From assembly GCA_013696965.1 (NCBI GenBank), contig JACCXN010000081.1, forward strand, positions 1 through 64,000: a stretch of DNA of 64,000 nt, read 5' to 3'. Position 1 is the stretch's first letter. Each line of letters begins with the position of its first letter. Below the pieces are notes generated by a model. It was not told the origin of the DNA. It searched no databases and saw only the letters and a list, made by a program, of their open reading frames with translations. The position numbers were made by a program, and so were the translations under genes. The DNA is from Bacteroidota bacterium (lineage in GTDB: Bacteria; Bacteroidota; Bacteroidia; JACCXN01). Shown one piece after another: positions 46,361-55,269 of this stretch.

Positions 46361-48733
46361 TTGAAAAAGGAACAAGAGGTAAAAGGTACATTAAAATCCT
46401 CAGAAGAAAGATATAGGCACTTCATTAGCATTTCTCCTATTGGGTTTTTCGAAACAGATGAAGAAGGCTGTTTAATCTTTGCAAATCCAAAATTTATAAG
46501 AATATCTGGATTTTCGAGAGAAGAACTAATGGGTACAAAGTGGACCAGCAAAATTTATAAAGAGGATAGAAAAAGTATTACTGATGCATGGGAAACTTTC
46601 ATAAATCATGGGGGGGAGTTTAATCAAGAATTCCGGTTCGAAAAACCAAATGAAACAATTGAATGGGTACGCGGGCTCTTAAAAGAGATTGTTGATAAAC
46701 ACAAAAAAAACAGGCGTTATATAGGGACAATTAGTGTTGTAACGGAACAAAAGAAAACAGAACAGGCACTTGATCTGGAAAAAACTAAGCGCTTAAAGGC
46801 CGAACACTCCGAAGCCGTATTAAAAAACACATTGGATAGTATTGATGATGGTTTTGTTGTAATAAACAAACATTGGAAATTTACCTATGTAAATAAAATG
46901 GCAGAACGATTATTGGATGTGGAACAAGATGAAATCATAGGAAAAAGCATTTGGAAAGTTTATTATGAAGGGCTTAACTTCAGAGATTTTCCTTTTTATA
47001 CGAATTGTATTAAAGCAATGAATGAGGATGTAACAAACGAATATGAACACTATGAAATTTCCTTGAATAGGTGGTTTTTAGCTCGAATTTATCCTCATAA
47101 AAATGGACTATCAATTTATTTTAATGAAATTACAGATAGAAAAAAAGCTGAATTAAATGAAAAAGAAAGAAACGAAAAATCCATTCGATTTCAATCTGCT
47201 TTGCTTGAAATAAGCAGGATCAAGTATAAAAGCATGGATGAAACTTTCAGAGAAATACTTAAAATTGATGCAAAAGAAATTGAAACAGATAGAGTTAGCA
47301 TTTGGCTCTTTAACAAGGAGAAAACCGAAATAATTTGCATCCTGTTATATAGCAAAGAAAAAGATGTTTTTGAAAAAGATATAGTACTAACAGCATCAGA
47401 CTATCCCTTCTATTTTAAAACTCTTGAAAAAAACAGGGTAATTGCAACAACAAATGCATTAACAGATCCATCAACCAATGAATTAACATCTCATTACTTA
47501 ATCCCCATAGGAATATCTTCATTAATGGATATTCCTATTCGTTCGATGGGCAAACTAATTGGAATAGTTTGTCATGAGCATATTGGGCCATTAAGAGAAT
47601 GGACAACAGAGGAGCAGAACTTCGGATCTTCAGTTGCTGATATGGTTGGGTTAGCCATTGAGTCATTTGAACGAAAAAATGCTGAAAAAGAAATGGTTAA
47701 ATTTGAGTCTGTGGTTAAAAACAGCATTGATTTTATTGCTATTTCTTCCATCCAAGGGAAAATGCTGTTTTTAAATGAGGCCGGCAGAAAAATGGTGGGA
47801 CTGGGATTGAAAGAAGATATACATTCAAAAACAATTGTAGATTTTGTGACCCCCAAAGAGCTTAACAGGGCTTTAAAGGTAGTACTTCCAACAATAAAAG
47901 AAAAAGGATTTTGGAAGGGAGAATCCTCCTTGCTTCATTTTAAAACTAAAAATGAAATTCCGGTAAGTGTAACTTCATTTGTATTGAAAGATCCTGAAAC
48001 AAATGTTCCCATAGGACATGGAACTATTCAGAGAGATATTTCAGAACTCTCAAGAATAAACATAGAACTTGACCAGTTTGTATACAGTGCTTCCCATGAT
48101 TTAAGATCTCCCCTCACAAATATTTTGAGCCTACTGTATATTTTAAATACTGAAAACAAGGAATTAGAAAACAAGCAGTATCTTGATTTAATTGAAAAAA
48201 ACGTTTGGAAATTAGATAGTGTAACAAGAAATATAATAACATATTCCTGGAATGCAAAGGAAGATATTAAAATTGAACGATTGGATTTAAAAGCAATTGT
48301 TAAAGAATCTTTTGATAACCTGAATTATTTGCATCAGGGAATTGAAATTGAAATTAAGATAAGCATCAATGAGAGTATTCCCTTTTTTTCAGACAAAAAT
48401 CGTCTTTTAATAATTTTTCAAAACCTTATTTCAAATGCTATAATATACAGGGCATCATACAATCCCTGTATTTCCATAGCAGCTAAAGTAACCAAAGAAA
48501 AAGCAACAATACTATTTGAAGATAATGGCATTGGAATTCCAGTAATTTATATTGATAAAATTTTTGATATGTTTTATAAAGCAAGTACCAAAAGTCCTGG
48601 ATCAGGTATGGGATTATACATTGTAAAAGAATGCCTGAGAAAATTGAGTGGAAAAATCAGTATCTATTCGAAAATAGAAAAAGGAACAACCTTAATCGTA
48701 AAAATTCCAAATGAAAACAAACCAAAAGCCTGA
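46361..48733 (+). CDS. PAS/GAF sensor histidine kinase
   Basis: 790 residues, no membrane helix, so cytosolic. PAS domains at about 10-125 (YRHFISISPIGFFETDEEG), 137-260 (LDSIDDGFVVINKHWKFTYVN) and 445-555; a GAF domain at about 276-437. HisKA with phospho-acceptor His near 578 (SASHDLRSPLTNIL), then HATPase with FQNLISNAI, FEDNGIGIP and GSGMGLYIVKECL. No receiver domain, so an external response regulator is needed; none is adjacent. Translation appears to start at TTG 46361. It converges on mgtE. Confidence 0.9.
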   Translation: MKKEQEVKGTLKSSEERYRHFISISPIGFFETDEEGCLIFANPKFIRISGFSREELMGTKWTSKIYKEDRKSITDAWETFINHGGEFNQEFRFEKPNETIEWVRGLLKEIVDKHKKNRRYIGTISVVTEQKKTEQALDLEKTKRLKAEHSEAVLKNTLDSIDDGFVVINKHWKFTYVNKMAERLLDVEQDEIIGKSIWKVYYEGLNFRDFPFYTNCIKAMNEDVTNEYEHYEISLNRWFLARIYPHKNGLSIYFNEITDRKKAELNEKERNEKSIRFQSALLEISRIKYKSMDETFREILKIDAKEIETDRVSIWLFNKEKTEIICILLYSKEKDVFEKDIVLTASDYPFYFKTLEKNRVIATTNALTDPSTNELTSHYLIPIGISSLMDIPIRSMGKLIGIVCHEHIGPLREWTTEEQNFGSSVADMVGLAIESFERKNAEKEMVKFESVVKNSIDFIAISSIQGKMLFLNEAGRKMVGLGLKEDIHSKTIVDFVTPKELNRALKVVLPTIKEKGFWKGESSLLHFKTKNEIPVSVTSFVLKDPETNVPIGHGTIQRDISELSRINIELDQFVYSASHDLRSPLTNILSLLYILNTENKELENKQYLDLIEKNVWKLDSVTRNIITYSWNAKEDIKIERLDLKAIVKESFDNLNYLHQGIEIEIKISINESIPFFSDKNRLLIIFQNLISNAIIYRASYNPCISIAAKVTKEKATILFEDNGIGIPVIYIDKIFDMFYKASTKSPGSGMGLYIVKECLRKLSGKISIYSKIEKGTTLIVKIPNENKPKA

Positions 48734-48937
48734 TGCAATTTTATAGCTTTCCAATTCGCAAGTTATTCGTACGTAGTGGGGCAAATGTGAAAAAATTAAA
48801 ATAAAAAGGAATTAATTCGATATTAAAAAGGCCTTTATCTGGTCTTTGTGAAATGCACTGCTTTTGAGAGAAATTTAAAATGCAATTCATTTCTTTTTAC
48901 CCCTTATTGCGGCCTGTTTTTGAAGTATAAAGCAAAA

Positions 48938-50323
48938 TCAAGTAAAATCAAAAAACAAGTTGGCTAATCCGAAATAGATTAGTAAACCTGTAATATCCAC
49001 CACCGTTGTAATGGCGGGACTTGCAGCAACGGCAGGGTCACCTCCAAAGCGTTTTACAAGCAAAGGGAGACTTGCTCCAATTATGGTAGAGGTAACTACT
49101 TGAAGTGTAAGTGCGAGTGAAATGAACATTGCAATCATTGAAAGGTTGAATTTGTCTGGGACTTCTGTTTCCCAGGATAGGAAAAGCACTTTGGCATAAG
49201 CCAAAATTCCCAGGCAAATTGCCAGAAGAAGTGAAATACGAGCCTCTTTAAAAATAATTTTGAACCAGTTTGTAATATTAATCTGACCTAGGGCAAGTGC
49301 TCTAACAACAACTGTTGCCGCCTGGCTTCCTGCATTTCCACCTGTATCAGCCATCATTGGCATATACAGTGCAAGGATAATGAGTTGTTGCAGGGCATTT
49401 TCATAACTATGGACAATAAGACCAGATATAACACCCACAACAGCAAGACTTGCAACCCATACAATTCTCTTTCTAAAATGCTGAAAAGCGGTTGTTTCCA
49501 AATATGGGAGTCCGTCAGGATCAGGCACAATACCCATAAATTTCTCAAAATCCTCTGTATGCTCAGCCCTGATTACCTCGATGGCCTCGTCATGACTTAC
49601 AATTCCAACCAATTGGCCCAAAGGGTTTAATACTGGAATTGCAACTAAATCATATTTTTCAATTTTTCCAGCAACACTCTCTCTGTCTTCCATTACCTCG
49701 GCATAGATGAAATTTTCATGCAGGGCATCTTCAACAAGGGTTTTAGGATCCTCTAAAATCAGATCTTTTAAGGTAATAAAGCCTTTCATTTTCATCCGAT
49801 CATCTACTACATAAATATAATAGACCATTTTCTTTGAAGGGGCGTCTCTTCTTACTTTTTCAATGGCTTGCTCAACTGTCATGTTGCTTCTAACAGTAGC
49901 AAAATCGGTACTCATGATACCTCCTGCAGTTTCGGGAGGATAGGAACTCAGATGGATAACATCTTCGCGGGTTCTTTTATCAAGGAATGGAAGCAGCTGC
50001 AATTGCTGCTCGATATCAAACTCCTGGTAAAGATCGGCTCTCACACCAGAAGGCATTTGCTTGAAAATATCGGCAAAATGACCTCTATCAATCAGTTCGA
50101 AAAGTGCAAGTTGCAAATCAAAGTCTAAATCTGAAAAAATTCTTCCCTGTTCTCTTATATCAAAAAGAAGCAGGTAATCTATGATTTCTTTCTCTTCGAG
50201 CTCCGAGAGTATATCGGCCACCTCAATGGTTGGCATTTCCTGGAAAGTCTCCAACAAAGCCTCAGTATTTTTAGCCTGAAGCATTTCCTGGATTTCTGCG
50301 TATTTTTTATCGTCCTTTTCCAT
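48938..50323 (-). CDS. mgtE: Magnesium transporter MgtE
   Basis: 461 residues. N domain with ADILSELEEKEIIDYLLLFD and DLYQEF repeats, two CBS domains (LKDLILEDPKTLVEDAL and VAIPVLNPLGQLVGIVSHDEAIEV), then a five-helix membrane part with MPMMADTGGNAGSQAATVVVRALALGQI and PLLVKRFGGDPAVAASPAITTVVDITGL. Mg2+-gated channel. The ATG at 50323 is preferred; the frame runs nine codons further. An M-box riboswitch upstream (50455-50615) makes Mg2+-dependent control very likely. Confidence 0.96.
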   Translation of the reverse strand: MEKDDKKYAEIQEMLQAKNTEALLETFQEMPTIEVADILSELEEKEIIDYLLLFDIREQGRIFSDLDFDLQLALFELIDRGHFADIFKQMPSGVRADLYQEFDIEQQLQLLPFLDKRTREDVIHLSSYPPETAGGIMSTDFATVRSNMTVEQAIEKVRRDAPSKKMVYYIYVVDDRMKMKGFITLKDLILEDPKTLVEDALHENFIYAEVMEDRESVAGKIEKYDLVAIPVLNPLGQLVGIVSHDEAIEVIRAEHTEDFEKFMGIVPDPDGLPYLETTAFQHFRKRIVWVASLAVVGVISGLIVHSYENALQQLIILALYMPMMADTGGNAGSQAATVVVRALALGQINITNWFKIIFKEARISLLLAICLGILAYAKVLFLSWETEVPDKFNLSMIAMFISLALTLQVVTSTIIGASLPLLVKRFGGDPAVAASPAITTVVDITGLLIYFGLANLFFDFT

Positions 50324-50454
50324 TATAAACTCGATATACTTAAAAAACAATAGGGAGCATTAAAAGGGGAGATAAAAACAAGCGGGAATGCAATTCTTAC
50401 AGGATAAAATACCTGTACTAATGATTCAAATCCTTGAAAAGGAATTGAAACTGC

Positions 50455-50615
50455 GGCCCCACGTTGAGTTTTAGCTCTGAATGACTTATCCCCCGAAAAC
50501 GGGGAAAGCTGCTTTATGCTATGCCTTAATCCGGCAAAGCCTGCTCTACCCATTGGCGTCTTTCGACATTTCCGGGCAGCAGCCTGTGTTCATTCAGTAA
50601 CCTCACCTAACAGGC
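50455..50615 (-). promoter_or_regulatory. M-box (ykoK) magnesium riboswitch
   Basis: On the minus strand this leader carries the core M-box blocks in order: GTTAGGTGAGG (near 50612-50602), GCTGCTGCCC, AAATGTC, GACGCCAATGGGT (to 50548), a variable hairpin arm, and GAGCTAAAACTCAACG (50477-50462). These match my memory of the B. subtilis mgtE leader closely. It lies about 130 nt before the mgtE ATG. In characterised examples Mg2+ binding closes the fold and switches off expression. No clear U-tailed terminator follows; a stem near 50425-50450 (TTCAAATCCTT/ AAGGAATTGAA, one mismatch) may belong to the expression platform. Confidence 0.93.
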
Positions 50616-50803
50616 AACTATTGATAATAAAACGGGTGCAAAAGTAGTGATAATTTATTGGAATTGCAATTCAACCCTAATCTCAATTAATATCTGTGAT
50701 TTTTTTTTGATTTCAAAGAAATGACAAGCTGGAGAAAACCAGTAAAAAATTATTCAATTAAAAATCCAGGTATACTGCTACTTTTACTGGATTCTATATT
50801 TGC

Positions 50804-51244
50804 TTATAAATTTGGATTTGTAGTATCTGTTGCTTTGCTATCTGCTGCCTGAATAAGCTTTTCCCTGAGCGTTTGTTCGTAATTAGCGGGTATGTTAGAG
50901 CCGTTGTAAAGCGGATAAAATGCAAGATCCTTAGAAACTATTTTAGTAACAAAAACTTTTTTGTTTTCCTTGTCAAGGTGAATCATTTCCATTGGAATCA
51001 ACAAGTGGTTTTCCGCGGTTCCAGTCACAAAATGTTTGTCTACAATCATATCTGCATATTCAACCTTCATATTGTCTTTGTCAACAATAAGGTCTTCAAC
51101 TTTTCCAATCTTTACATTATCTGAACTAAAAACATTCCATTGTATAATATCAGTTTCATTGTCAGCGATTTCAAAGTCTTCCAGTTTTTTTAAGTTATAA
51201 AGCCTTTTTACATCCTTATAAGTTGTGGTTTTATCAATTCTCAT
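50804..51244 (-). CDS. PRC-barrel domain protein
   Basis: 146 residues. PRC-barrel fold: 'WNVFSSDNVKIGKVEDLIVD' then KVEYADMIVDKHFVTG and HLLIPMEMIHLD, as in photosynthetic reaction-centre H-subunit-like domains found in many small stress proteins. Soluble. An unusually strong Shine-Dalgarno (AGGAGG) inside the 3' end of the preceding gene fixes the ATG at 51244; the open frame extends nine codons further. It overlaps the 212-residue gene by 11 bp, so the two are coupled. Confidence 0.85.
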   Translation of the reverse strand: MRIDKTTTYKDVKRLYNLKKLEDFEIADNETDIIQWNVFSSDNVKIGKVEDLIVDKDNMKVEYADMIVDKHFVTGTAENHLLIPMEMIHLDKENKKVFVTKIVSKDLAFYPLYNGSNIPANYEQTLREKLIQAADSKATDTTNPNL

Positions 51245-51872
51245 TTTTCCTCCTTTTTTTAGTTTTACCAATTTTCGCTTCTGAAACGGACATTTTCTGT
51301 GTCATAGCATCAAGTGCAAATGCAGCCTCTTCAAAAAAATCAATTATCTGAGTTCCTTGTTTCAATGCAGGGGTATTTGGATCAACAGCCCGGGCAGTTG
51401 ATTTAAGATTTTGCACTTCATTGGATACTTCAGGAAAATGTTCTTCTTGAACAGCCACAATAATATCAGATGCAAGTTCGAAAGCTGACCTCAGAGAATC
51501 GGCATGGGCAAGCGATTGGGGATCTTTTTGAATGTTTTGTGCAGTTTGTTTTAATTGTTCCTTTTTTTCCTTTATTTCGGCCGTTTCACTGTTGGTTTCA
51601 TTTACAAGTGCATCAAGGGCAGAGGCTAATTTGAGGATACTCTGTGATGAATATTCATGGCTTTGGTCCATTTTTTCTTCAGGATCGGTTTGTCTAACAT
51701 ATTTAATATAATCAGTTACCTCTTCCGGAACTTCTGTTTTGGCTAAATCCGAATCAATTACCCTTTGCTCTCCATTGTCTACAAGTAAAAGAATTACAAC
51801 TATTATTAATATTAATGCTATAACCCATGGCCAAACAGGTTTTTTCTTTTTTTGAATATGTATTTCTGCCAT
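51234..51872 (-). CDS. Membrane-anchored helical protein, unknown
   Basis: 212 residues. A basic N-terminus (IQKKKKPVWPW) precedes a membrane helix (VIALILIIVVILLLV), then about 170 residues of predominantly helical, Glu/Lys/Gln-rich sequence likely in the periplasm, and a basic C-terminal tail (KTKKRRKNEN). No domain is recognised, but the topology suggests a single-span anchored coiled-coil protein. It is the first gene of a two-gene operon with the PRC-barrel protein, whose start lies within its last codons. Confidence 0.7.
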   Translation of the reverse strand: MAEIHIQKKKKPVWPWVIALILIIVVILLLVDNGEQRVIDSDLAKTEVPEEVTDYIKYVRQTDPEEKMDQSHEYSSQSILKLASALDALVNETNSETAEIKEKKEQLKQTAQNIQKDPQSLAHADSLRSAFELASDIIVAVQEEHFPEVSNEVQNLKSTARAVDPNTPALKQGTQIIDFFEEAAFALDAMTQKMSVSEAKIGKTKKRRKNEN

Positions 51873-52058
51873 TTTCTAAAATGTTAATTACTGTATTTTA
51901 AATTTAATCATTAATTATGGGAAATAAAAATATATTGCAAATGAGGTCATTAGGGTTAAAAGCAAAGGAAATCAACAAAAGCTAATCTAATTAAAGCAGG
52001 AGGTTTTTTAGCAACAATTTTTGGTTTGGAATTTGCCTTAAATTCAATAAAAAAAGGA

Positions 52059-53117
52059 ATGAAAACAATAGAAAAAAAACAAAAAAAAACCGGACAGGAA
52101 TATTTCCAGGTTACTCCTGATTTATGGGGGATGAGAATATTATTTGTAAATGTATATATGGTAGTAGACCATGTGAATGAGAGTTGGGTTTTAATAGATG
52201 CAGGCCTAAAGGGATCGGAGAATAAAATCATTCAAATGGCACAGGATTTATTTGGTAAAGACAATCCTCCATCGGCCATTATATTAACCCATGGACATTT
52301 TGATCATGTGGGAGCTCTTGAAGAACTACTAAAAACATGGAATGTTCCGGTTTACGCCCATTCTTTGGAACATCCCTATTTAACAGGGTTTTCATCTTAT
52401 CCCCCACCTGATCCAACTGCTGGTGGTGGTCTAATGTCCCTCATGTCATGGGCATATCCAACAGATCCTATCGACATTAGTTCCAATCTTCATGCACTTG
52501 AAAATGGCAATGTGCCCATTTTAAAGGAATGGGAATATATTCATACTCCAGGACATAGCCCCGGTCATATTTCCCTTTTTAGGAAAAGAGGAAATATTTT
52601 AATCGCAGGTGATGCTTTTGTTACCACAAAACAGGAATCTATACTTTCGGTTTTGTTCCAGGAAAAGATTATTTCAGGACCTCCTCGTTATTATACAACA
52701 AATTGGGCAAAAGCATATAATTCTGTGAGAACTCTTTCCCGATTAAAGCCAGAAGTTGCTGCTACGGGTCATGGAGTGCCCTTTTATGGAAAAGAATTGC
52801 GGAAAGGGATCAGGCATCTGGAAGAGCATTTTTATTCTGAATCAGTTCCAAAAGAAGGGCGCTATGTTAGTGAACCTTCTCAAGAAGACGAATATGGGGT
52901 TACTTATGTTCCCCCTCTAAATTTAAAAACCATTGTTAAAATTGGACTCTGGGTGGGTGTTTCTATTTTTTCAACAGCTTTTTTTGTGCTGAACAGAAAA
53001 AACATCTTAAGGTTATTCACAGAAAAAAATTTAGGAAGTCAAATAAAAAGTAAGACTAAGGAACTTCTTCCCGTTAAAACTTTAGGAAAAAAATTATCAA
53101 AAGTTAAATTGTTATAG
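52059..53117 (+). CDS. MBL-fold metallo-hydrolase with C-terminal membrane anchor
   Basis: 352 residues. Metallo-beta-lactamase fold: metal motif LTHGHFDHVGAL (HxHxDH), then HTPGHSPGHISLF, IAGDAF and GHGVPFYGKEL. The C-terminal part has a hydrophobic helix (IGLWVGVSIFSTAFFVL) followed by a basic tail, suggesting membrane attachment. Substrate unknown; glyoxalase II, lactonase or similar hydrolases share the fold. ATG at 52059 has a good AAAAAGGA upstream. The gene's 3' end is duplicated immediately downstream. Confidence 0.88.
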   Translation: MKTIEKKQKKTGQEYFQVTPDLWGMRILFVNVYMVVDHVNESWVLIDAGLKGSENKIIQMAQDLFGKDNPPSAIILTHGHFDHVGALEELLKTWNVPVYAHSLEHPYLTGFSSYPPPDPTAGGGLMSLMSWAYPTDPIDISSNLHALENGNVPILKEWEYIHTPGHSPGHISLFRKRGNILIAGDAFVTTKQESILSVLFQEKIISGPPRYYTTNWAKAYNSVRTLSRLKPEVAATGHGVPFYGKELRKGIRHLEEHFYSESVPKEGRYVSEPSQEDEYGVTYVPPLNLKTIVKIGLWVGVSIFSTAFFVLNRKNILRLFTEKNLGSQIKSKTKELLPVKTLGKKLSKVKLL

Positions 53118-53139
53118 CATTTGAATATTTATGTAAGTA
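53002..53139 (+). repeat. Tandem partial duplication, copy 1 (3' end of MBL gene)
   Basis: 138 bp that recur at 53151-53288 (149 bp apart) with three substitutions (53029, 53051, 53053 versus the second copy). Copy 1 covers the last codons and stop of the MBL gene and 22 bp of downstream sequence. Confidence 0.95.
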
Positions 53140-53150
53140 TAGGAGTATAG

Positions 53151-53288
53151 ACATCTTAAGGTTATTCACAGAAAAAACTTTAGGAAGTCAAATAAAAAGC
53201 AGGACTAAGGAACTTCTTCCCGTTAAAACTTTAGGAAAAAAATTATCAAAAGTTAAATTGTTATAGCATTTGAATATTTATGTAAGTA
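53151..53288 (+). pseudogene. Tandem partial duplication, copy 2 (gene fragment)
   Basis: Second copy of the MBL gene 3' end, 135 of 138 positions identical to 53002-53139. It lacks a start and cannot encode more than the last ~38 residues. It marks a recent duplication by slippage or unequal crossing-over. Confidence 0.9.
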
Positions 53289-53757
53289 CAAAAAGTATCT
53301 AAATCATTTCCTGGATTTAGGGGTGAAGTAGGACGGCAAAAACAAGCATTAAAAGCACCCCAAGAACTTTCTATGGATTCCATGGAAGGTTCTTTTGTTT
53401 TTTTATCATTGGACTACATTTGGGGGCATTGGGCAGCATAATGTGTATAGCTGTTGGCTGTTTTATAAGGGGAAAATTTTGGCGAAAACTTTGCCAAGGG
53501 AATTGCCTGCTGCCAAAACTATATGAATTACTCTTTCGAACTTAGCCACATTCGACTTTTTTGTTATTGGGGTCAGAATATAAACTTTCCAAAAACCTTG
53601 GTTAAGGTTATGAATAAATATATTTTCTTTCCGTTGGAATAGCCAAAAAGCCAAATTAGATTGCGACATTTGAAAATTGGACGTGGGCAACATAAAACCA
53701 GGTGGACATTATTTTGGCAATTGGAGTGAATTGGTGTTACTTTAAATTAATAACTAA
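53289..53757. other. Intergenic region with terminator-like hairpin
   Basis: 469 bp. AAGAACTTTCTATGG (53362-53376) is nearly complementary to CCATGGAAGGTTCTT (53380-53394) and is followed by T-rich sequence, a likely terminator. No gene is seen; a 76-codon minus-strand frame lacks any recognisable feature. Confidence 0.5.
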
Positions 53758-54354
53758 ATGAATAGCATGAACCTTAAAGTTGATTGGTTTTTTACCAAAG
53801 CCACAAAATGGCAGGAAGCATATGCCGAATTAAGAACGATTGTCCTTGATTGTGGGCTGAATGAAGAATTGAAATGGGGAGTTCCTTGTTACACATTTCA
53901 AAACAATAACATCGTTTTAATTCATGGTTTTAAAGAATACTGTGCACTTCTATTTCACAAAGGCGCTCTGCTGAAAGATGAAAATGGTATTTTAATACAA
54001 CAGACAGAAAATGTTCAGGCTGCACGACAGATTCGTTTCACCTCCGTTAAGGAAATAAATAAGATAACAAAAGTTTTGAAAGCTTATATCAAACAGGCAA
54101 TTGAAGTGGAAAAGGCAGGTTTGAAAGTAGAAATGAAAAAGACTACAGAATTCAAAATGCCTGAAGAATTTCAAACTGTTTTAGAGGATATGCCTGAATT
54201 AAAAAAAGCCTTCTATGCACTGACTCAGGGACGACAAAGAGGTTACATGCTTTATTTTTCTCAACCTAAACAATCAAAGACCCGTGAATCAAGGATTGAA
54301 AAATATTTGGAAAAAATTCTCAGAGGACAGGGCTTAGACGATAAACAAACTTGA
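53758..54354 (+). CDS. YdeI/OmpD-associated family protein
   Basis: 198 residues. N-terminal DUF1801-type domain (about 18-115) with LNEELKWGVPCYTF and CALLFHKGALL, and a C-terminal OmdA-like helical part with ALTQGRQRGYMLYFSQPKQSKTRESRIEKYLEKI, the strongest signature. The family is widespread, cytosolic and functionally unassigned. The start could be ATG 53758 or 53767. It stands alone. Confidence 0.9.
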   Translation: MNSMNLKVDWFFTKATKWQEAYAELRTIVLDCGLNEELKWGVPCYTFQNNNIVLIHGFKEYCALLFHKGALLKDENGILIQQTENVQAARQIRFTSVKEINKITKVLKAYIKQAIEVEKAGLKVEMKKTTEFKMPEEFQTVLEDMPELKKAFYALTQGRQRGYMLYFSQPKQSKTRESRIEKYLEKILRGQGLDDKQT

Positions 54355-54699
54355 AGAAACAGATAAACGAATTACGAAGAGCCCCATAACAGCGGTGATT
54401 GTTGAACAACCATCTTAAAAAATAAAAAACTGCAGCTGTTTCATTATTTAAATTAATCATATACTATTGTTTAAAGAAAAGGGTTATAACAAAAGAATTT
54501 ATTCTTACTTTTGATTAACATTTTAAAAAAGTAAAACAATAGTTAATTGTTCAACAATAAACAAATTGATTTATTAAAAACTGTAGGAATTCATGCTAAA
54601 AACCTGAAATTCTGCAAATAATTATTCTTTATATTGCGAATACACCCAGTGATGTTTTAAATGGGTGTATCTTTGTTGAATCTGTTTAAATAACAAAAT
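54355..54699. other. Intergenic region upstream of AraC operon
   Basis: 345 bp, AT-rich, no gene. It contains a perfect inverted repeat ATACACCCA (54640-54648) / TGGGTGTAT (54662-54670) 30 bp before the AraC start, possibly an operator or leader hairpin. Confidence 0.5.
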
Positions 54700-55269
54700 T
54701 TGAAACTATACATTAAATACATGGTAAGCAATCGCTGCAAGTCTGCGGTGAAGGATGAATTAAAAAAACTTGGTCTTCATTTTATCCTGGTTGATTTAGG
54801 AGAAGTTGATGTTATGACTATTTCCCATCAGCAAAGAGAACTGTTAAAAACAGGTTTACTCGAGGCAGGATTAGAATTAATGGATGACAAGCGGGCAGTT
54901 TTGATTGAAAAAATCAAAACTGTAATCGTTGAAATGGTTCATCATACAGAGGAGATAATCAAAGTGAATTTTTCAACGTATTTAAGTGAAAAATTAAACC
55001 ACGATTATACGTATTTGTCTAACTTGTTTTCTGAGTTACAAGGCACTACTATTGAGCAATTTATAATATGCCATAAAATTGAGCGGATAAAAGAATTGAT
55101 GATTTATGGCGAACTGAATATTACAGAAATAGCCTGGAAAATGAACTACAGCAGTGTTGCGCATTTGTCAAATCAATTTAAAAAAATAACGGGTCTGTCA
55201 CCTTCTCACTTTAAAAAGTTGAAGAACCAAAGGCGAAAACCAATTGAGGAAATTGGCACTTGCCGTTAA
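54700..55269 (+). CDS. AraC-type regulator with HMA-like N-terminus
   Basis: 189 residues. C-terminal two-HTH AraC domain (about 85-180), with LNITEIAWKMNYSSVAHLSNQFKKITGLSPSHFKK. The N-terminal ~75 residues (KLYIKYMVSNRCKSAVKDELKKLGL) resemble the small HMA-like domain of a Bacteroidota AraC family in which relatives usually have CxxC; here the first Cys is Ser. TTG at 54700 keeps that domain complete; an ATG lies at 54724. The coding region overlaps the hybrid kinase gene by 26 bp, so one operon. Confidence 0.85.
   Translation: MKLYIKYMVSNRCKSAVKDELKKLGLHFILVDLGEVDVMTISHQQRELLKTGLLEAGLELMDDKRAVLIEKIKTVIVEMVHHTEEIIKVNFSTYLSEKLNHDYTYLSNLFSELQGTTIEQFIICHKIERIKELMIYGELNITEIAWKMNYSSVAHLSNQFKKITGLSPSHFKKLKNQRRKPIEEIGTCR

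Noticed and set aside
50323-50553. 76-codon minus-strand frame directly before mgtE
   Set aside because: It lies on the M-box aptamer; its codons are the conserved RNA blocks and no protein family is seen.
53463-53693. 76-codon minus-strand frame in an intergenic region
   Set aside because: No recognisable domain, signal or ribosome site.
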